The position numbers and the translations under genes are program-made. The notes under the pieces are model-generated. The model saw only the letters and a program-made list of their open reading frames with translations, did no database searches and was not told the DNA's origin. From assembly GCA_026225945.1 (NCBI GenBank), contig JAMJFZ010000239.1:24763501-24827500 (forward strand): a stretch of 64,000 nt of DNA, in the 5' to 3' direction. Position 1 is the first letter of the stretch, and each line of letters opens with the position of its first letter. Shown here piece by piece: positions 61,608 through 64,000 of this stretch. The stretch is from Cricetomys ansorgei. Lineage: Eukaryota > Chordata > Mammalia > Rodentia > Nesomyidae.

Positions 61608-62165
61608 ATAAATTATGAGAATGGGTCAATGGCAGCAGACACAGAGGTCCAGAGCCAAACAATCTGAGGAGCTTGGGGAACCCCACAAAGGAGTAGGAGG
61701 AGGGACTTAAGGGACCAAAGGGGTCAAGGACACCAGGAGAACAAGCCCCCATCAAGTCAAGTGATCACCACTCTTAGGGGCTCACAGAGACTGAAGTGGC
61801 AGATGCAGAGCTTACATGGTCCTCTAAATGTCTTATGGTTGCTTGCCTCAGTGTTCCTGCAGAACTCCTACAAGTTACAGTAGGGGGATCTTAGACCATT
61901 TTACCTGCCCTTGGGACCCTATTCCTACTGCTAAGTTGCCTAGTCCACCTTTGATGTAGGGGATAGTGCCTGGGCCTTGTTCCATTTTGTTATGTACTGT
62001 TTAAGAGGTAATCCTGGGAGGACTGCTCTTTTCTGAGGGAAAGAGGGGGCAGATCTCAGGGAGAGGGGAAGATGATGAGGAACTGAGAGGAGTTGAGGTT
62101 GGGGGCATAGGGGACCGGGATGTATTATATAAGAGAAGAAGAAGAATTTTTAAAAAAGGAAAAAA
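61608..62165 (+). mobile_element. L1 3' UTR, comparatively young
   Basis: AGCCAAACAATCTGAGGAGC, GGGGAACCCCACAAAGGAG, AGACTGAAGTGGCAGATGC, TTTACCTGCCCTTGGGACCC, CTATTCCTACTGCTAAGTTG, GGAGGACTGCTCTTTTCTGA and a G-rich stretch then an A-rich tail follow the 3' UTR of rat/mouse-type L1s with few gaps. It is 5' truncated and the best-preserved L1 piece in the window. Confidence 0.75.
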
Positions 62166-63584
62166 ATACAAATCAAGAAATGTAGGATATAATTTTTAAA
62201 CTCAACATTCTAGGAAGAATTTCTTGTACTCTTGGATTAAAGAAATTAAGCCAAAAAAAATCTTCAGTGTCTTTGTGATGCCTTTTAAATTTCATACTGT
62301 CCAAGCCATTCTAGTAATTTTGAAACAATTGAACCATTCAAATTCCATGAACTTTCATGTATGAGTTTTCATTGTAGATAAAGAAATGCCTCTATTTATT
62401 AAGCCATATTTTATAGAGGGAAATATTGATGTGAAATATTTTTCCAACATAACAACTATACACTGCATAAATATATTCAGTTAACATTACATTTAGATAC
62501 ATGAATTTGAATGCATGCATGTTTGCAAAGGTTTGACAGTCATCAAAAATAAGTACCCCAATTATCTATCTTGCTTTGTATCAGAACAAACATCAAGTAA
62601 AAGAAACACAGTAGAATTAATTCTTAGTAAATAAATTTGCATTGTGATAGAGAGAACATAAGCTAAAAGTAACTGGAAAGTAAGTGAAGTGTGCAGCTCC
62701 CAAATAGAAGTGAAGGACTGTAACTGGAATGAATAAAAGGATCTTCGTGTAATTTCACTGTAACTCATTGTTATCTGAAATGTCTACCAGTTTTCTGGGT
62801 TTACAATGACCTGAGTATTTAAGATACATATAGTGATCATAAACTGTGACTTATAATGCACTTTACAAATATATATGTAATATCCATAAGAGAAATTATT
62901 AGAAAACATATGCTTCCCTGTTTTTTTAAAATTCTCCTTATTTTTGAACACCAGCACACATACTTTCCCACTTTAAAAGGGTTCTCATTCATTACACAGA
63001 TCTTGAAATTGTTGTAATTTATTCTACTTTCTTTGACATTGTTTGCAGTATGTGGCTTTAGGAAGAACTGCGGAAGGACGTTCATTTAAGTTGCCGTACA
63101 TTAGTTTAATTTATATTTAACCTCCCAGTAGGGTTGATAAACAGTGCTGCTGGCTTACAGAGTACCACGCAACTGGCTAAATGCTGAGAAAACGAAGACT
63201 AATGGCTCCTTATCCAGAGGAATGTGAAGTCTAATGGAGGAGTTGTTCCTTCACATGGCTGAGTAGAGTGCAATTTGCCAGGACTAAGTGGCAGGGGGCT
63301 CCCAGAGGAAACGCGATTTATATTGTCTGTGGTTAGTGAATACTCATTTCCAAGAAACTGGCATGAAATTGGGCTATGGTATGCTTTGCTTTGCACCTCT
63401 GTGTTCCATATTGCCTCAAGAAACTCTCCTTTGAACCTGTGACTTGATAATTTTATAATAGCATTTTACTCCCATGTGTTCACACATTTGGATGAGAATA
63501 TGTATTCATCATATGATGTATGTGTGTGTGTGTATAGTATGTATTATATATTAATATACATATGTACATAAATATATATACATT
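62166..63584. other. unique AT-rich stretch
   Basis: No gene or named repeat. The frames at 62562-63396 on the minus strand are short and featureless. Confidence 0.5.
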
Positions 63585-63650
63585 AGATGATAGATAGATA
63601 GATGATAGATAGATAGATAAATGGATGATAGGTAGATAGATGATGGATAA
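63585..63650. repeat. (GATA)n microsatellite, imperfect
   Basis: GATA/GATG tetramers such as ATAGATAGATAGATGATAG, preceded at 63521-63580 by TG and TA runs. Confidence 0.93.
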
Positions 63651-63796
63651 TGTGTACCAGTAAGATATGATGAGAAAGCTAAATTTCAATTGCATTTCTT
63701 AGTATTTGTTACTCGGTATGTAGAGCACACTGTGTTTGAGGCTAGGCTGTACTATAGATAAAATGTGAGATGTCCCCAAAATATAGAATCTCTGCT

Positions 63797-64000
63797 TAGA
63801 TATGTCAGCAACAGAGTGCTAGCTGCAGTAACTGGAGATGATTCAAACGCCATTATCCATGTTAAGAAAAAAAGCAAAAAAAAAAAAAAAGTCAGTGCTG
63901 GATGTGGCTTGGTGTGGCACAAATCTATAACCTCAGTTCTGAATGGGCAGATCCAGTAGGGTCACTGAGGCTTCCTGGTTTGCCAGTCTAGCCAGACTCA
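63797..64000 (+). mobile_element. B4 SINE, cut by the window end
   Basis: ID-like GGAGATGATTCAAACGCC and CCATGTTAAG are followed by an A-run, then B1-like GCTGGATGTGGCTTGGTGTG and AACCTCAGTTCTGAATGGGC. The open frame at 63765-63959 is a side effect. Confidence 0.55.

Noticed and set aside
63585..63650. Regularly spaced GATA units, considered as a repeat-spacer array
   Set aside because: It is a simple tetranucleotide microsatellite with no spacers; CRISPR arrays are not expected in nuclear rodent DNA.

Overview
This window reads as nuclear DNA from a muroid rodent, most likely a gene desert or the inside of a very long intron. It is AT-rich and CpG-poor. It carries the usual rodent retroposons (B1, B2/B3 and B4/ID-B1 SINEs), old rodent L1 3' UTRs of the Lx type, and (CA)n, (TA)n and (GATA)n microsatellites. 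Several copies of one LTR family that I cannot name point to a lineage other than the well-catalogued mouse, possibly a cricetid such as a vole, hamster or deer mouse. That placement is an inference.

I find no intact protein-coding gene. The open frames (longest about 172 codons, which is B1 antisense plus its poly-T tail) are chance frames or lie inside repeats. Three relics are real. (1) A minus-strand processed pseudogene of farnesyl pyrophosphate synthase (about 33.69-34.64 kb) has both Asp-rich motifs destroyed. (2) A minus-strand decayed IgV exon of the butyrophilin/SKINT type (about 8.22-8.60 kb) has a stop, a frameshift and a lost cysteine. (3) A plus-strand Tigger1-like (pogo/TcMar) transposase relic (about 55.94-57.17 kb) is split by L1 sequence.

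Layout. 0-6 kb: B4 scrap, microsatellites, a possible signal-peptide exon, and a solo LTR inserted in L1. 6-9 kb: decayed L1 ORF2 end, then the IgV relic and an AT/AG microsatellite. 9-22 kb: a B4, two LTR copies, L1 fragments on both strands, a B3 split by an L1 end, and an MLT1 LTR. 22-33 kb: mostly unique AT-rich DNA with B1, a MaLR-like LTR, paired (TA)n tracts, a MIR with a possible conserved element beside it, and B4s. 33-46 kb: FDPS pseudogene, an old rodent repeat, B4, B1s, an L1 3' UTR. 46-64 kb: three more LTR copies, the Tigger/L1 nest, L1 3' UTRs, and a B4 cut by the window edge.

No operon, CRISPR array, rRNA, intact tRNA or new multi-gene system is visible. The most notable features are the three relics, the LTR family with its built-in SINE-like tandem units, and the nested insertions that give a relative order of events.
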